Of a stretch of DNA of 64,000 nucleotides, positions 23,578 through 35,929 are shown piece by piece (positions within the stretch are counted from its first letter, which is position 1; each line of letters starts with the position of its first letter). A program made the translations under genes and the position numbers. Origin of the DNA: Paramecium octaurelia (Eukaryota > Ciliophora > Oligohymenophorea > Peniculida > Parameciidae). The stretch is from the NCBI GenBank assembly GCA_905182995.1, contig CAJJDP010000077.1, positions 62,001 through 126,000 on the forward strand. The letters are read 5' to 3'. A model generated the notes under the pieces. The model had not been told where the DNA came from, ran no database searches, and saw only the letters and a list, made by a program, of their open reading frames with translations.

Positions 23578-25608
23578 ATGAATTAATAATCGTTGTTAGT
23601 GGAAAAGAATCTAATCTATCGTTTGTTTGAAAAGGACAACGTAATAGGCAAGGGCAAAGATTTGATTTACGGAATAAGTTCGAGTATTTACAAATTGAAA
23701 AAAAATAATCATGTAACTTCAGATTTTGATGGAGAATGGGGATGGCATGCTTTATAAATTTATGAAAACCTCAATCAGGAGGTGTTTGAGGCCAAAGTAA
23801 TACAATTATAAAAGGCAATGACGACACATCTGAATCCTTATTCAACAAGAATAATTTTAATTGGAAAAGAACAAGTGCATTAAATGTCATTTAATTTGTT
23901 TGTTGTCTATGAATTTGGATAAGTTAAATCTGATTTCAAAAGTTTGAGGGACTAGAAAGAAGGTCTAGATGATGATGAAGCTACAGCGTTATTGAAGTTC
24001 TTGTGTCATAATTATATGTTGGGTTCTCAATTTACAAATGAATTTTTAGATATTAGTCCCCAAAACATTTTCTTTACGGACTAATCCTACATTATATCTA
24101 ATTTTGGAATAACCTATGCTGGAACCAAATTCCATAGATCTTATTTACCGATCACAGATCCAATTTTAAAGGAGAAAAAACCTTCGAAAATTAATATTCT
24201 GTATTCCTATGCGTTTAGAGCTGGATTGCTTGTTTTGACTCAAATGACATAAATAGACCCCAAGGATTTCTTTTTTGAAGATGGCTAATTCAGAGAACAA
24301 CTTTTAGATAATATTTTATACCTAATTTAAGATGGAGAGGAGAAGGATAAAAGAAAGGACAAGAAATTCATCACCCAAATACCTTAGTTCTTCGATACTC
24401 TGACTCATACAAGAGAGCAGGACTATAATGAATAAAGGGCTCAAAATCAAGGAAAGCAATTCAAGTATGTCAAATCCCAAAGATTCCTACAACATAAATA
24501 TCGTAAGGAGTTCTTGGATATTCTTAAGAAATTGCTTAACGTGAACAATATTTAAAGTAGATCAATTTTCTAACTCTTGATTGCTCAACCTGAAAACATA
24601 CTCTAAGTCGAAGCCCCTTATGATGAGAGATAGGAGGACAAATACAATTACACAAATGGGACCATTGAGAATGACAAGTTGAATGGATGTGGAATCATAT
24701 CAATTGATTAAGGGGATGAGAAGGGCAAATAGAAAAATGTTGAACTCATCCAAATGTGCGGAGGATTTAAGAGTGGAGAAGTATCTGATGCTTTTAATAT
24801 CATCACCATTCACAACATCAAATATGAATGCAAAATGTTCAATCTGCAATGTGAAATAGAGTTTAGGTATGTCTATAATGAGCTGCTGTATTTGAGTGAC
24901 AAGATTGTAGCTCCCATCAATCCTATTGGAAAACTCAAAAAAGAAACGATATACTACTTCAAAGGATAAATTGAAGAGGGGTAATTAAAATAGGGAATCT
25001 CGTATCAATTGGATAATACTATATTTGAGGGAGAGTTCAAGAACAATCAACCGCATGAAGGGAGGTTGACTTATCCCAACCAGGAGGTCTTTGAAGGGAC
25101 TATGGATGGTTTCAATAAGAAAAAAGGCAGATTAATTGTAAAAGGGAGAGTATATGATGGCCAATTTATGAATGATTAATTTTTCAAAGGACATATAGAA
25201 TACGATGATGGGGGAGTGTTTTATGGTAATTTTAAAAATGGATAAAAAGGTATTCTTACATCTTGATTATTAGTCAAGGCCGGAGTTTATCAATATCCAA
25301 ACTCGTAAATTTAATATTAAGGTTTATATGCTGAGGATCTAAGACATGGCAAAGGACAATTCATTGACAGATCAAAGGAGAATTGTGTTCAAGAGGTTGT
25401 TTACAATAATGGGATGTGCGAAACCAAACTTAATGAGTATTTTGAAAAAGCCTTGAAAGAAATCTAAGAAAAATAGAAGCAACAAAAGAGTCTCAAAAAA
25501 CAAGATCAATAAGAAGAAGACAATGAAGAAGAAGACAATGATGAAGAAATACAAGAAGATATTGAAGAGAACCCAGGCGATGACAATGAAGACGGAGATG
25601 AAGGCTGA
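23578..25608 (+). CDS. MORN-repeat protein with kinase-like (pseudokinase) N-terminus, copy A
   Basis: 668 aa in two exons around a 24-nt intron with an in-frame TGA (25250-25273). Residues of about 1-300 look like a protein-kinase fold: an IGKGKDLIYGISSSIY glycine loop, then FLDISPQNIFF where HRDLKPENILL should be, and IISNFGITYAGTKFHR where DFG should be. The catalytic Asp position is kept as LDIS, but HRD's His/Arg, the catalytic-loop Lys and the DFG Asp are changed, so activity is doubtful. Residues of about 390-590 contain MORN repeats (FEGEFKNNQPHEGRLTYPNQ, YDGQFMNDQFFKGHIEYDDG, FYGNFKNGQ). The C-terminus is a Lys/Gln coiled coil and an acidic Glu/Asp tail. MORN repeats often bind membranes or ciliary partners. 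The next gene, 24 bp downstream, is its paralogue. Confidence 0.82.
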
Positions 25609-25632
25609 TTATAATATATATCTATTATATTA

Positions 25633-27591
25633 ATGTTGCAATAATACAATTCATTAGTAGTAGATGCCAGTTTCATAAATAAGAACTTTGTATAGGTCAG
25701 TGTAATTGGAAAAGGCCTTGATTTCTATCTAGGAATCAGCTCAATCAGTTACTTGATGCACCATAAGAAAGAACAAGGCAGATACGTCTTACAAACTTAT
25801 GAAAATTTAGGACATGATCTGTTCAGAACCAAAGCTATGCAATTACAGAAAGCTATGTTAGAATGTGTGAATGGTGTCAATACAAGGATTATATTATTAG
25901 CCGAAAAACAGTTGAATGATAAATAATCTGATTTGTTAGTGCTTTACCAATTGAATGAACTCAATAAGAGATTAGATCAACAGGAATAATTAAACCCGTA
26001 ATAAGCAGAACAGCTCTTGATTACTTTCTGCTAAAATCTTCTAATCACAGGTTTCGTATTAATTAATATTCTTAGGTCGTGTAACTTATGAATTTTTAGA
26101 CCTTGCTCCTTAGAATATCTATGTTGAAGAGAATCGTTTCGTTATTTCGAACATGGGAATCTCCTATAAAGGGTCTAAGTTCCATAGACCTTATACTCCA
26201 ATCACAGATAACTTTTATAAAGAAAAAAGTCTCAAAAATATGATCTACACATATTCATTTTAAGCTGGTTTAGTAGTCTTGTGTGCTATTACTAAAATAA
26301 ACTCAGCAGAATTCTTTTTCGAAGATGGTTAATTGAAATCTAACCTATTATAAGATGTTTTGAAAGTGTTTAAGGAAAATTAGCCAGATTTAGAGAAATA
26401 GAAAATAAAGTTGAAGAAGCAGTTTGCATCATTGGCTAAAGTTGAAAAGCCATTTGATGCCAATATTTCAAAAATCATCCCTTTTCTATCTCTTATACTC
26501 TCTTTAAATCAATAAAAAAGATCCATATTTTCATTACTCATATGTCATCCAGAGAATCCACTTAAAGTAGAGAATCCATTTTTCTAAGAAGCATTGGATG
26601 TTGAATAACAATATGTGGGATTTGGTAAATTGGAAGGAGTTAAAATAATGCCTCATGGATATGGTCATGGAAAGTTTGGTAAAGAGTATCACTACGGAAT
26701 GTTTTCAAATGGAACCTTAACGGATGATGGTACAATTGAGATTAGGGAACAAAACAGCATTATTTATATACTAAAAAATCTGGTAATCTCCTAAAAATAT
26801 CAGAACGCCATTGCTGAGCTTAATAAGCATATTTTTTGGGGGCAATTCGATAGTAAATCATATAAACCTAATGGGGAGTGTTTATTACTGAATGAAATTA
26901 ATACTTAAAAGCATCTGAATAAAAAAAGATAGTCAATTTATTTTGTAGGAACATTAGATTAAGGGATTAAATTGGATGGTCAGGAATTTTTTAAAAATAA
27001 AACAGAATTTGATGGTTCCTACCTAAAAAATTAGCCTGCAGAAGGTAAAATAACTTATGGACCAGGACATGTTTTTGATGGAATCATATAGAATTTCTAA
27101 AGAGTAAAGGGTATCTTGGTGTACAAGAATTAAGTGTTTACTGGTGAATTTGTAAATGATCGAATCAAGGAAGGAGTTATAAATTATTCTGATGGCAGTG
27201 AATTTGAGGGTCAACTTAAGGATGGATTGAAATGTATTTAGATATTAGTATAATAGGTTGTTAGGAAGGTAAATTTAGATTTTGGAATCATAAATTAGAG
27301 TATTCTGGAGGATTCTTGGATGACAAATTCCATGGAAAAGGGATCTTGACTATCTTGTAGACTAATGAATAATTGGAGGTGGAGTATAGTAAGGGAAAAT
27401 GTTTGACTGAGATTCCAGAGGCATTTTAGTTGTTAATGTAGAGGAAATAAGTACAAGAGGTGAAAAAATAGAGTGATAGTAAGAAGAAGTAACAATAGTA
27501 GAAGGATAATGACGAAGATGAAGAAATAGAAGAGGATATCAAAGATGATTTCCAACAGGAAGATAATGATTTTAATGAGGAGGAAGGTTGA
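25633..27591 (+). CDS. MORN-repeat protein with kinase-like (pseudokinase) N-terminus, copy B
   Basis: 636 aa in three exons; introns of 25 nt (near 26051-26075) and 23 nt (near 27231). It is the tandem paralogue of the preceding gene: VIGKGLDFYLGISSISY, FLDLAPQNIYV and FVISNMGISYKGSKFHR align with copy A, and here the DFG position is NMG. MORN units follow (FDGSYLKNQPAEGKITYG, FTGEFVNDRIKEGVINYSDG, YSGGFLDDKFHGKGILT) and the protein ends with the same Lys/Gln-rich segment and acidic tail (DEDEEIEEDIKDDF...). Both copies share the altered HRD and DFG positions, so the loss probably preceded the duplication. The spacing of 24 bp between the two genes leaves almost no room for a separate promoter. 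Confidence 0.82.
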
Positions 27592-27612
27592 AAATTTATA
27601 ATAAAAAATTTA

Positions 27613-28076
27613 ATGATAAATAAGTAAACAGAATAAATATTCTCATAACTGTAAGGAGCCTTTGCATGGGTTGAGAAGATGAGAAAGAAGAAGCCTATGA
27701 CTTCGGATATGCAAATTAAGGAATTGTTATACTTTTTAAATATTGATGCTACGAATGAGGAGATTGAAGCTTTGAATGAGTTGGCTAATCCTGAAGGGGA
27801 ACAGGACATTTAATATGAGAAATTATACAAAGTGTTTATGAATGATTAGCAACAAGAGTAAAGAGAGGTCCTGGAGGCCTTTAGATTGCTGTCAGGCTCA
27901 AATAGGATCGAAGTAGATAAATTAGAGAATTGGCTCTACATTTATGACAAGAAGTACCGAAACAATGTAATTTGAATTTAATAACTAAGACCAAACAATT
28001 TATAGCCTAATTGAAGCAGTCCCCAAGTTATAAGCAAGGATATTTGGACTTTGAGAAATATGTGAAAGAAGGTTGA
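27613..28076 (+). CDS. EF-hand-fold-like small protein
   Basis: Two exons around a 23-nt intron (27967-27989) give about 146 aa. The helix pattern (IKELLYFLNIDATNEEIEAL, IQYEKLYKVFMNDQ, VLEAFRLLSGSNRIEVDKLE) resembles calmodulin or myosin-light-chain lobes, but none of the loops has the full set of calcium-binding Asp/Asn/Glu positions. It may be a light-chain-like adaptor that does not bind calcium. The C-terminal exon reads GYLDFEKYVKEG, a usual last half-hand. It starts 21 bp after the MORN copy B stop. Confidence 0.7.
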
Positions 28077-28131
28077 TAGTTATAAATAAATTAAATGTAA
28101 AAAACAAATATAAAATCTGTTACTGCTCGAA

Positions 28132-29628
28132 ATGAGTAAGCGAAAGCCAAACTCACAAAGTATGAATGCATTTGAATCATTAGAGAATAATTTCTGACTC
28201 TAGCCAAAATGTGTTAGAGTACGAGTACTCAATAATTGTTGAATAAGAAATAGCCAACTTAATAGAAACCTGTGTTGGCAAGTTAGTTGAATATTACTCC
28301 TAGAAATAACACTCCGAAAAGTTGTAGAACTGCACAGGAAGTATAATCATTAGTTTAAATGATAGATGAAATATTTTCTTTATCAAAAGAATCTAGTTAA
28401 AGACTCAATCAATAAGCCTTAGAATCATTCTTAATTGCTTCCAAAGACTAAGAACAGCTTGCATCGTAATTTCTCTTAGTTGGAAAAATCATCAAACAGC
28501 TAGTAAAACAATGGGTAATCAACAGCACCGAATACTGTAAAAAAAAAATACAATTTGCTTTCAACTGACTCAGCAAATAAACTAGATTATCGTTTCTCTT
28601 CTGTTCAGTTTGCATAACAAATAGCCTAACAATTAAAAAAGAAGTTTGAACCGCAATAACCACAACAAAAGAAGGAAAACTTGCATGTTAGCTTAGATGA
28701 TTTTGTGACTTAAATAAATAGACCTCAGTCTATTATTTCCCCCTTCAAACAAACCAAATCGTTGTCCCCTTCCACAAGAGTCAATATTGTTCCTTCTAAA
28801 AGTATTCATCCACCTTTCAAACTTAGAATCCCTTTATTATGTCTCCTCCTTGGTGGAATCCTTCAGACACATTTTGCCATAAAACCAAGAGCAACAACTC
28901 TTCAGGGATCACGCTGTACAAACATTTAATTGTGTTTCGTTCTGTGTAAAATTACAAGAAGCAACATAATCGATTTTGGAACAAAAACGAATGGACATCC
29001 CAATGAAATCGCATTATAAATGTATCATCAATCCTATAGACATTAAGTTAAGAAAACTGTTGTATTCGATCTAGATGAGACTCTGATACATTGCAATGAG
29101 AATCAAAATCTTAAGGCAGATGTCTATTTGCCAATAACATTCCCTTCTGGAGATACGGCCCAAGCTGGCATCAATATTCGTCCTTATGCTAAGTGGATCT
29201 TGTAAGAGTTGAGCCAACTTTGCGAGGTCATAGTCTTCACAGCATCTCATCAATGCTATGCTAGTTAAGTGATTAAATATCTGGATCCAAATTCAACCCT
29301 ACTCTCTGGTTAATTATTTAGGGATAGATGTGTATTGTCCTAAGATGGAGTGCACATCAAAGACTTGAGAGTCTTGAATAGAGATCCCAAGGACATAGTC
29401 TTGGTTGACAATGCAGCTTACAGCTTTGGAGTTCATTTGGAGAACGGAATCCCAATAATTCCATTTTATGATAATAAGGACGACAAGGAATTGAAAATGT
29501 TATATGATTTCTTGGTTGACCAGGTGTTGCCTGCTCCAGACTGCAGAATAGTTTTGTAATCGGTTTTCAGATTAAGGGAGTATTACAACTATGGAGAACC
29601 AAAATAAGCGATAGAGAAATTATATTGA
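28132..29628 (+). CDS. FCP1/SCP-type (NIF) protein phosphatase
   Basis: The C-terminal 190 residues form a CTD-phosphatase-like HAD domain: TVVFDLDETLIHC carries the DxDxT catalytic motif, followed by NIRPYAKWILQELSQLCEV, VFTASHQCYASQVI, LFRDRCVLSQDGVHIKDL and VLVDNAAYSFGVHLENGIPI. It should remove phosphate from Ser/Thr, as in the Dullard/SCP/NIF family. About 270 Gln/Asn/Ser-rich, probably disordered residues precede it. Supported introns are one of 25 nt (GTTGG...CTAG near 28479), one of 25 nt (near 28800) and one of 26 nt (near 29012, ending AAG) just before the catalytic motif. The first one or two exons from ATG 28132 are not resolved; two alternative frames both look coding, so the start may be 28209. 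Confidence 0.87.
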
Positions 29629-29726
29629 TTTTATATATAGTTTGATGATTTACATTTAACAGAGAATTCACAATTTGGTGTATAATATAAGGAAATTAAA
29701 ATAATTATTAATTTTTACCACAATTA

Positions 29727-31211
29727 ATGACCCTTTCTATAACCATTTCTCAATAGATCAAGGCTTATAATTTGGCTGCATGTCCAACCCTGCCTGAATT
29801 CCTGGAAACAGCTTACAAAACTCAGAAGTCTTTGAAAAAGAACGAGCAATTTCGCAAGCGCATAGAGGTCATCCAAGGGTTTGAATTCAACACTGCCTCC
29901 ACTCAAATCGAAGAGAGCAATGATCAATAGTACATTGTTGCCGCTGGACTCTATGCTCCATCAATAAAGATATTCGAAACATCATAATTGTCCATGAAAT
30001 GTAGTCGAGGCCTTGATTCAGAAATAGTAAAATTTTGCATATTGGGAGATGATTACAAAAAAATTGCTATGGTTTGTGAGGATCGCAATATTGAGTTACA
30101 TGCCCAATATGGAAAGCATTTCAAACTGAGAGTTCCCAAATAACCAACTGACATGGTATTATTTATGAGTACTATTTAGATTTATAATCCTTACAATTGT
30201 AATTTGTTGGTGTCCTCTCAGAATGAAGACATCACTAGATTGAATCTTGAACTTGGTTCATTTGTAGAATCATACACTCTTTAATAAGAGACAGGAGTGA
30301 ACTGTTTGAGTATGCACGACTAATTGTAATTGGGTCTTGTGGGAGGCAATAAATAACTGAGCATCATCGATTTTAGAAGCGATTAAGTCGTTTAGCAATT
30401 GGGAGTGAGTGATGTCACTAGCATAGCAACTCAGAATCTTTAGGTTGCTTTGGGGACTAAGGAAGGCCAAATAAAATTATTCGATTTACGAAAGCACATA
30501 CCAATTCATATCTATTAGCATTAATATAGATTACCTATCAAGAAGATAGTTATGAATGATGATATGATTGTGTCTTGTGATGCAAAGATATTAAAATTCT
30601 GGTAGGGAAATCGTTTGTTCACTAACATAGAACCATAAAGTGAAATAAATTCATTTACTTGGGTTAAGAACTCAGGAATGTTTTTATTAGCATTGGAATA
30701 ACCAAGAATGGGCATTTATTTCATTCCATAATTGAATGCTGCTCCTAAATGGTGCCCATTTTTGGATAATTTAACTGAAGAAATGGAAGAAGAAGAACAA
30801 TAAACAGTTTATGATGAATATAAGTTTTTATCATATGAAGAATTGGAGAAGTTGGATGCATTGCATTTATTAGAAACTGCTATGCTAAAGCCTTATTCAC
30901 ATGGATATCTTATTCATTTGAAATTGTATTTGAAATTAAGATAGCAAAAAGGTTTGGATTTTGAAGATTACAAATAGAAAAGAATTTAATAAAATTATGA
31001 AAAATAATTGGAAGCTGAAAGAATCAGCAAAGGTTATGTAATACCTGAAGAACAACCAGAAGTTGAGTAGCCTGTAAAATAGATTGATCCAAGATTTTAG
31101 AAGATGTTAAAGGATAATGATTTCACAGTAGATAAGAAATCAGAGGCATGGAAACGAGCTCATCCAAGTGAAGTAAAAGTAAAGAAATAAATAAATAAAC
31201 ACAAGAGATGA
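29727..31211 (+). CDS. NOL10: nucleolar protein 10 / Enp2 (WD-repeat ribosome-biogenesis factor)
   Basis: 494 aa in one exon. NOL10 (yeast Enp2) is a WD-repeat component of the small-subunit processome, needed for 18S rRNA maturation. Family landmarks are present: TLPEFLETAYKTQKSLKK near the start, FEFNTASTQIEESNDQQYIV, SMKCSRGLDSEIVKFCIL, weak WD repeats through residue 330, and the diagnostic FIPQLNAAPKWCPFLDNLTE. The C-terminal third is Lys/Glu/Gln-rich (YKFLSYEELEKLDALHLLE, KMLKDNDFTVDKKSEAW) and ends with a basic KVKKQINKHKR. The length is shorter than the human protein (688 aa), mainly in the tail. Isolated single gene between a phosphatase and a 760-bp gap. Confidence 0.92.
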
Positions 31212-31972
31212 ATTTTTGATCTATTTCTAAATTTTAGTTTGTATATATAATTATTTTATATATAAATTAATTAAATAACTTTTAAAATTGAGCCATTATA
31301 ATTATAGAAATCTTTGGCAATTAAATGCATCAGATAAACGAGGTATCAATACAATAAGGGATACTATAACAGCATTTGGAGAACCTCAATCATTTAAATT
31401 TATTTGTTAAATTAGTGATTTTTGGAAAGTATGATCCATTTTGGCAGCACAATAATTTTCATTACTTCAAAGTAAAGATTGAATTGGATTTTTGATCATT
31501 AAGGAATTTTGTTAGATTTTGTTTTATTTGCAATGATATGCCTCAAATACTTTTAAGCATTCTACATTATTTATATTTTTCTACTTAATATTAGAATCTT
31601 GAACTCATTAATTCTTAATATATAAATCAGTTTAAGAGATGACCCATTCAGAACTGATTAAATAAGAACATTGACAAATCAATATGATTTTAAATAAACA
31701 TATTTGGATATTAAACAATTTTGAATGAGTGAGAAATATCATAATAATTATTGCTAACTATATTGAGTACTTAATCATTAGGTATAAATGACTTAGATAG
31801 CAAATAGAAAGGTAATAGTATTGAGGGAATGGCTGTGGTCGAATAGAGTGATTCCATTTGCTTTTTTGATTAAGTGTATTTATAGATCTTGATTGGTATT
31901 TTCCATGAGGTGCTTTTGTGATAAAAAAATTATTTTAAATTAAAATAAATCCTTATTTAAATATGGCAGAGG
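31212..31972. other. intergenic region with one possible small ORF
   Basis: AT-rich gap between NOL10 and uS7. A 56-residue frame at 31325-31495 on the + strand (MHQINEVSIQQGILQQHLEN, then FGKYDPFWQHNNFHYFKV) has coding-like composition but no homologue was recognised and it may be a fragment. The rest shows nothing definite. Confidence 0.35.
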
Positions 31973-32629
31973 AATAAGTTGTCACTGTGAAATTCGCCAA
32001 TTAACCAAAACTTTTCGGAAAGTGGGACTACGATGAAGTCTAAGTCACAGACCAATGTTTCAAAGACTATATTGCAGTACAAACTTCAAAATCAAGAGTC
32101 TTCGTTCCACACACTGCTGGAAGGTACAGCATCTGAATCCATATCTATTTAGATATTAAAGAAAGAAGTTTAGAAAGGCCCAATGTCCAATTGTGGAGAG
32201 ATTGGCTGGTGCTCTTATGTTCCATGGTCGTAACACTGGTAAGAAGGTCAAGGCTGTCGCTATTATCAGACACGCTTTTGAGATTGTTCACTTGCTCACA
32301 GGCAAGAATCCTCTTGCAGTTTTATCATTGGCTGTCCAAAGAGGAGGAGCAAGAGAAGATTTCACCAAAGTTGGAACAGGTGGTGTTGCTAAACAATAGG
32401 CTGTTGATGTTGCTCCAATCAGAAGAGTCAATGAAGTACTCAGACATAATAATTTAAGGCTGTTCACAATTTGGCTAAGGGAGTTAGAGATTCAGTCTTC
32501 AAGAAGATGAAGACTATAGCAGAAGCACTTGCTGACGAGCTTATTGCAGCTGCCAATGAAGATGGACAAAAATCATACACAATCAAGAAGAGAGATGAAC
32601 TTGAAAAAGTAGCAAAGACAAATCGTTGA
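31973..32629 (+). CDS. RPS5: 40S ribosomal protein S5 (uS7)
   Basis: A core small-subunit ribosomal protein at the head of the 40S subunit near the E site. Conserved segments include [76 protein letters not shown] and [11 protein letters not shown], ending [17 protein letters not shown]. Two introns restore the frame: 32124-32152 (29 nt) and 32436-32458 (23 nt). The mature protein is about 200 aa, normal for the family. Codons are less AT-rich than in neighbours, as expected for a highly expressed gene. The start at 31973 is the only in-frame ATG near the N-terminus. Confidence 0.96.
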
Positions 32630-32669
32630 TTTATTTTTAGTATAATATATATCTATATTTAATATACAT

Positions 32670-34012
32670 TCAATCAAGCATTTTCAATTCCAATTCTGTG
32701 CTATTTTGCGATATTACATATTTTTTGTTGTTGAAATATTTGGAGTCTCTGTAGAAGAGCAGATAATTCATTGAGGCTCCCAAGAATGAAATCAGGAGTA
32801 GGATTCCCAACATATTAGAGTAGGAGGCTTAGGTTTCCTCTTAAACTACTTTGCCAATAAAAATGGACGCGAAGGAAATCCCCACACTAATACTCGAATA
32901 GACAAAGCCAAAGGCAGTTCCTGACAATTAAGGAGACACCACCATTTGAATGCAAGGCCATAAGGTTACAACATAGGCAGCAAAAAATACTCCATTCAAT
33001 AATTAGCTGATGGCAGGAATGACCAAACAAGTGGTCTCACAATTTGGCATGAGATATACCAATGCAAACACACTCATTTAAATTAGGCTTGTTATTTATA
33101 ATCCTTGCATTCTATATCCATGTTTGTCAACCAGATGACCCAAATATGGAGCTATGAAAATAGCCATGTAACAAGGAAGTCCGTAAAGTGTGGCTGCAGA
33201 GTAAGATGATAAATGATACCTAAAAAATGAATGAAAATATTACATAGTCTTAAACATTTCTGCATTATTGTAGGAGTATATGTAATAGCTTGTATAGCAG
33301 AAGATGGAACTCAAAGCAATAATGTAAAAGTCAACATTGAATTAAGTTAATAATGAGAATGAAAAGTTTGGGATGCTTTCTTGTTTGGCTTCGACTTAAT
33401 ACGTTTTATCAATTGTTGTAACAGTATTCAGACCGATAAATGAAACCATACACAGCAAAAGACACGATAATATAGCCGTATCCAGGCTGTAATTGTTGAC
33501 TAGGTAGGGCAACAGAATTGTGGATGCGATGGTACCGCCGCAAATGAATGCGGTGTCAACGCTTATAATAAGGTTACTGTTACCTATAGGCAAATGAGGC
33601 CTCTTTAAACCACTTAGCCAAAATTTTGTATATTCCCACATAGCAACTTTCCAAAAATAATCCCATAAAGAATCTTCCAATAAGCATCAGTGTGAAGCAA
33701 TTCAAAATAATTGACAAGTAGCAAAGAACTTATATATAATTATTCTTAACATGTGCCAAAAATGATGAACAGCATAAAGCCAAAGAGTCCTCTTCTTGTT
33801 CCGTACCTATCCAATAGCATTCCTCCAACAAAAGGCATAACAATATTGGGAAAGGATCTGAATGAAAACAATAGGTTTATTTGGAATTGATTCACAATGA
33901 AATGATCCTTGATCTCAGTAGCCAATAGTGATGGGTAATCCACGAAGGCTCGGAATGAGAATTAAGACAAGCTTGTTAGAAAGAGAATCACCCATTTGGT
34001 TTATGGTTTCAT
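32670..34012 (-). CDS. major facilitator superfamily transporter (MFSD1-like), first assembly copy
   Basis: A 12-span type membrane transporter. It starts KPQTKWVILFLTSLSQF, then has the MFS signature after span 2 as GGMLLDRYGTRRGLFGF, and the second-half signature GHLVDKHGYRMQG. Hydrophobic segments include FMLFIIFG, ILLPYLVNNYSLDTAILSCL and FGFVYSSISVGISFASIFIG. Two introns of 22 nt are supported, near 33731 (after FGT) and near 33585 (GTAACAG...ATAAG). The layout and the DRYGxRRG motif suggest MFSD1-like lysosomal dipeptide or sugar-type transporters, but the substrate is unknown. The stop codon lies at the very start of a 1,403-bp perfect repeat, so this and the next entry are almost surely one gene. 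Confidence 0.85.
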
Positions 34013-34073
34013 ATAATATTTAATTGACGTATTACTATAAATTTTAACAAAGTGCTAATTTAGAAATGTGCNT

Positions 34074-35416
34074 TCAATCAAGCATTTTCAATTCCAATTC
34101 TGTGCTATTTTGCGATATTACATATTTTTTGTTGTTGAAATATTTGGAGTCTCTGTAGAAGAGCAGATAATTCATTGAGGCTCCCAAGAATGAAATCAGG
34201 AGTAGGATTCCCAACATATTAGAGTAGGAGGCTTAGGTTTCCTCTTAAACTACTTTGCCAATAAAAATGGACGCGAAGGAAATCCCCACACTAATACTCG
34301 AATAGACAAAGCCAAAGGCAGTTCCTGACAATTAAGGAGACACCACCATTTGAATGCAAGGCCATAAGGTTACAACATAGGCAGCAAAAAATACTCCATT
34401 CAATAATTAGCTGATGGCAGGAATGACCAAACAAGTGGTCTCACAATTTGGCATGAGATATACCAATGCAAACACACTCATTTAAATTAGGCTTGTTATT
34501 TATAATCCTTGCATTCTATATCCATGTTTGTCAACCAGATGACCCAAATATGGAGCTATGAAAATAGCCATGTAACAAGGAAGTCCGTAAAGTGTGGCTG
34601 CAGAGTAAGATGATAAATGATACCTAAAAAATGAATGAAAATATTACATAGTCTTAAACATTTCTGCATTATTGTAGGAGTATATGTAATAGCTTGTATA
34701 GCAGAAGATGGAACTCAAAGCAATAATGTAAAAGTCAACATTGAATTAAGTTAATAATGAGAATGAAAAGTTTGGGATGCTTTCTTGTTTGGCTTCGACT
34801 TAATACGTTTTATCAATTGTTGTAACAGTATTCAGACCGATAAATGAAACCATACACAGCAAAAGACACGATAATATAGCCGTATCCAGGCTGTAATTGT
34901 TGACTAGGTAGGGCAACAGAATTGTGGATGCGATGGTACCGCCGCAAATGAATGCGGTGTCAACGCTTATAATAAGGTTACTGTTACCTATAGGCAAATG
35001 AGGCCTCTTTAAACCACTTAGCCAAAATTTTGTATATTCCCACATAGCAACTTTCCAAAAATAATCCCATAAAGAATCTTCCAATAAGCATCAGTGTGAA
35101 GCAATTCAAAATAATTGACAAGTAGCAAAGAACTTATATATAATTATTCTTAACATGTGCCAAAAATGATGAACAGCATAAAGCCAAAGAGTCCTCTTCT
35201 TGTTCCGTACCTATCCAATAGCATTCCTCCAACAAAAGGCATAACAATATTGGGAAAGGATCTGAATGAAAACAATAGGTTTATTTGGAATTGATTCACA
35301 ATGAAATGATCCTTGATCTCAGTAGCCAATAGTGATGGGTAATCCACGAAGGCTCGGAATGAGAATTAAGACAAGCTTGTTAGAAAGAGAATCACCCATT
35401 TGGTTTATGGTTTCAT
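34074..35416 (-). CDS. MFSD1-like transporter, second assembly copy
   Basis: Identical in every base checked to the gene at 32670-34012, shifted by 1,404 positions. It carries the same introns, the same DRYGTRRG motif and the same stop. Because the repeat unit abuts a single N at 34072, this is best read as the same locus seen in two overlapping contigs, not a second gene. It should not be counted twice. Confidence 0.8.
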
Positions 35417-35475
35417 ATAATATTTAATTGACGTATTACTATAAATTTTAACAAAGTGCTAATTTAGAAATGTGC

Positions 35476-35929
35476 TTACTATTCCTATCATGCTTTATAT
35501 TGTAACTAATTTTCACCAATCGATCGATATTGTTCTCAAGATTGCAACGCTATCTCTTATAATTGAGACTCACAGATATTTCATATGGAATCAAAATTGC
35601 ACCCATTTTTTAGAGCTTACAAAAATGAATCGCCATTTCACTTCAAATTCAGTAACTTACTGCTATTTGTGTAATGGATCAGAAGTAATATAAAATTACT
35701 ATTCTGAAATTACATAATTTATCATTTATATTAAATTCAGAAATTTTAATCTTCAAGCCCCTGATCAAGAAAATGAATTGAATCTTTTGACAGCAAAGAG
35801 TAGTGTAGAAATATGTATTGATTTCTAATTTTTAATTCTTCCATGGCCTGGCAATTGTTTGGTGTTTGGCATGGCCATTCAAACCCCAATATTAAATAAT
35901 TCGAAGATAAAATAAAATGATTATAATAA
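35476..35929. other. intergenic region
   Basis: About 450 bp between the transporter and the next + strand gene. Open stretches exist but none has a coherent start, splice pattern or composition. Nothing else recognised. Confidence 0.4.

Larger units (their letters stand above)
32669..35475. repeat. perfect 1.4-kb direct repeat around one N (probable assembly artefact)
   Basis: Bases 32669-34071 recur as 34073-35475 (1,403 bp, offset 1,404). Base 34072 is N. The repeat contains one complete transporter gene plus its upstream region, and its left end falls at the gene's stop codon. No sequence difference was seen. A gap of unknown size written as one N between two contigs that in fact overlap explains this fully. 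Confidence 0.85.

Noticed and set aside
32670-35416. Natural tandem duplication of the MFS transporter
   Set aside because: Copies are identical and split exactly by one N; an unmerged contig overlap is simpler.
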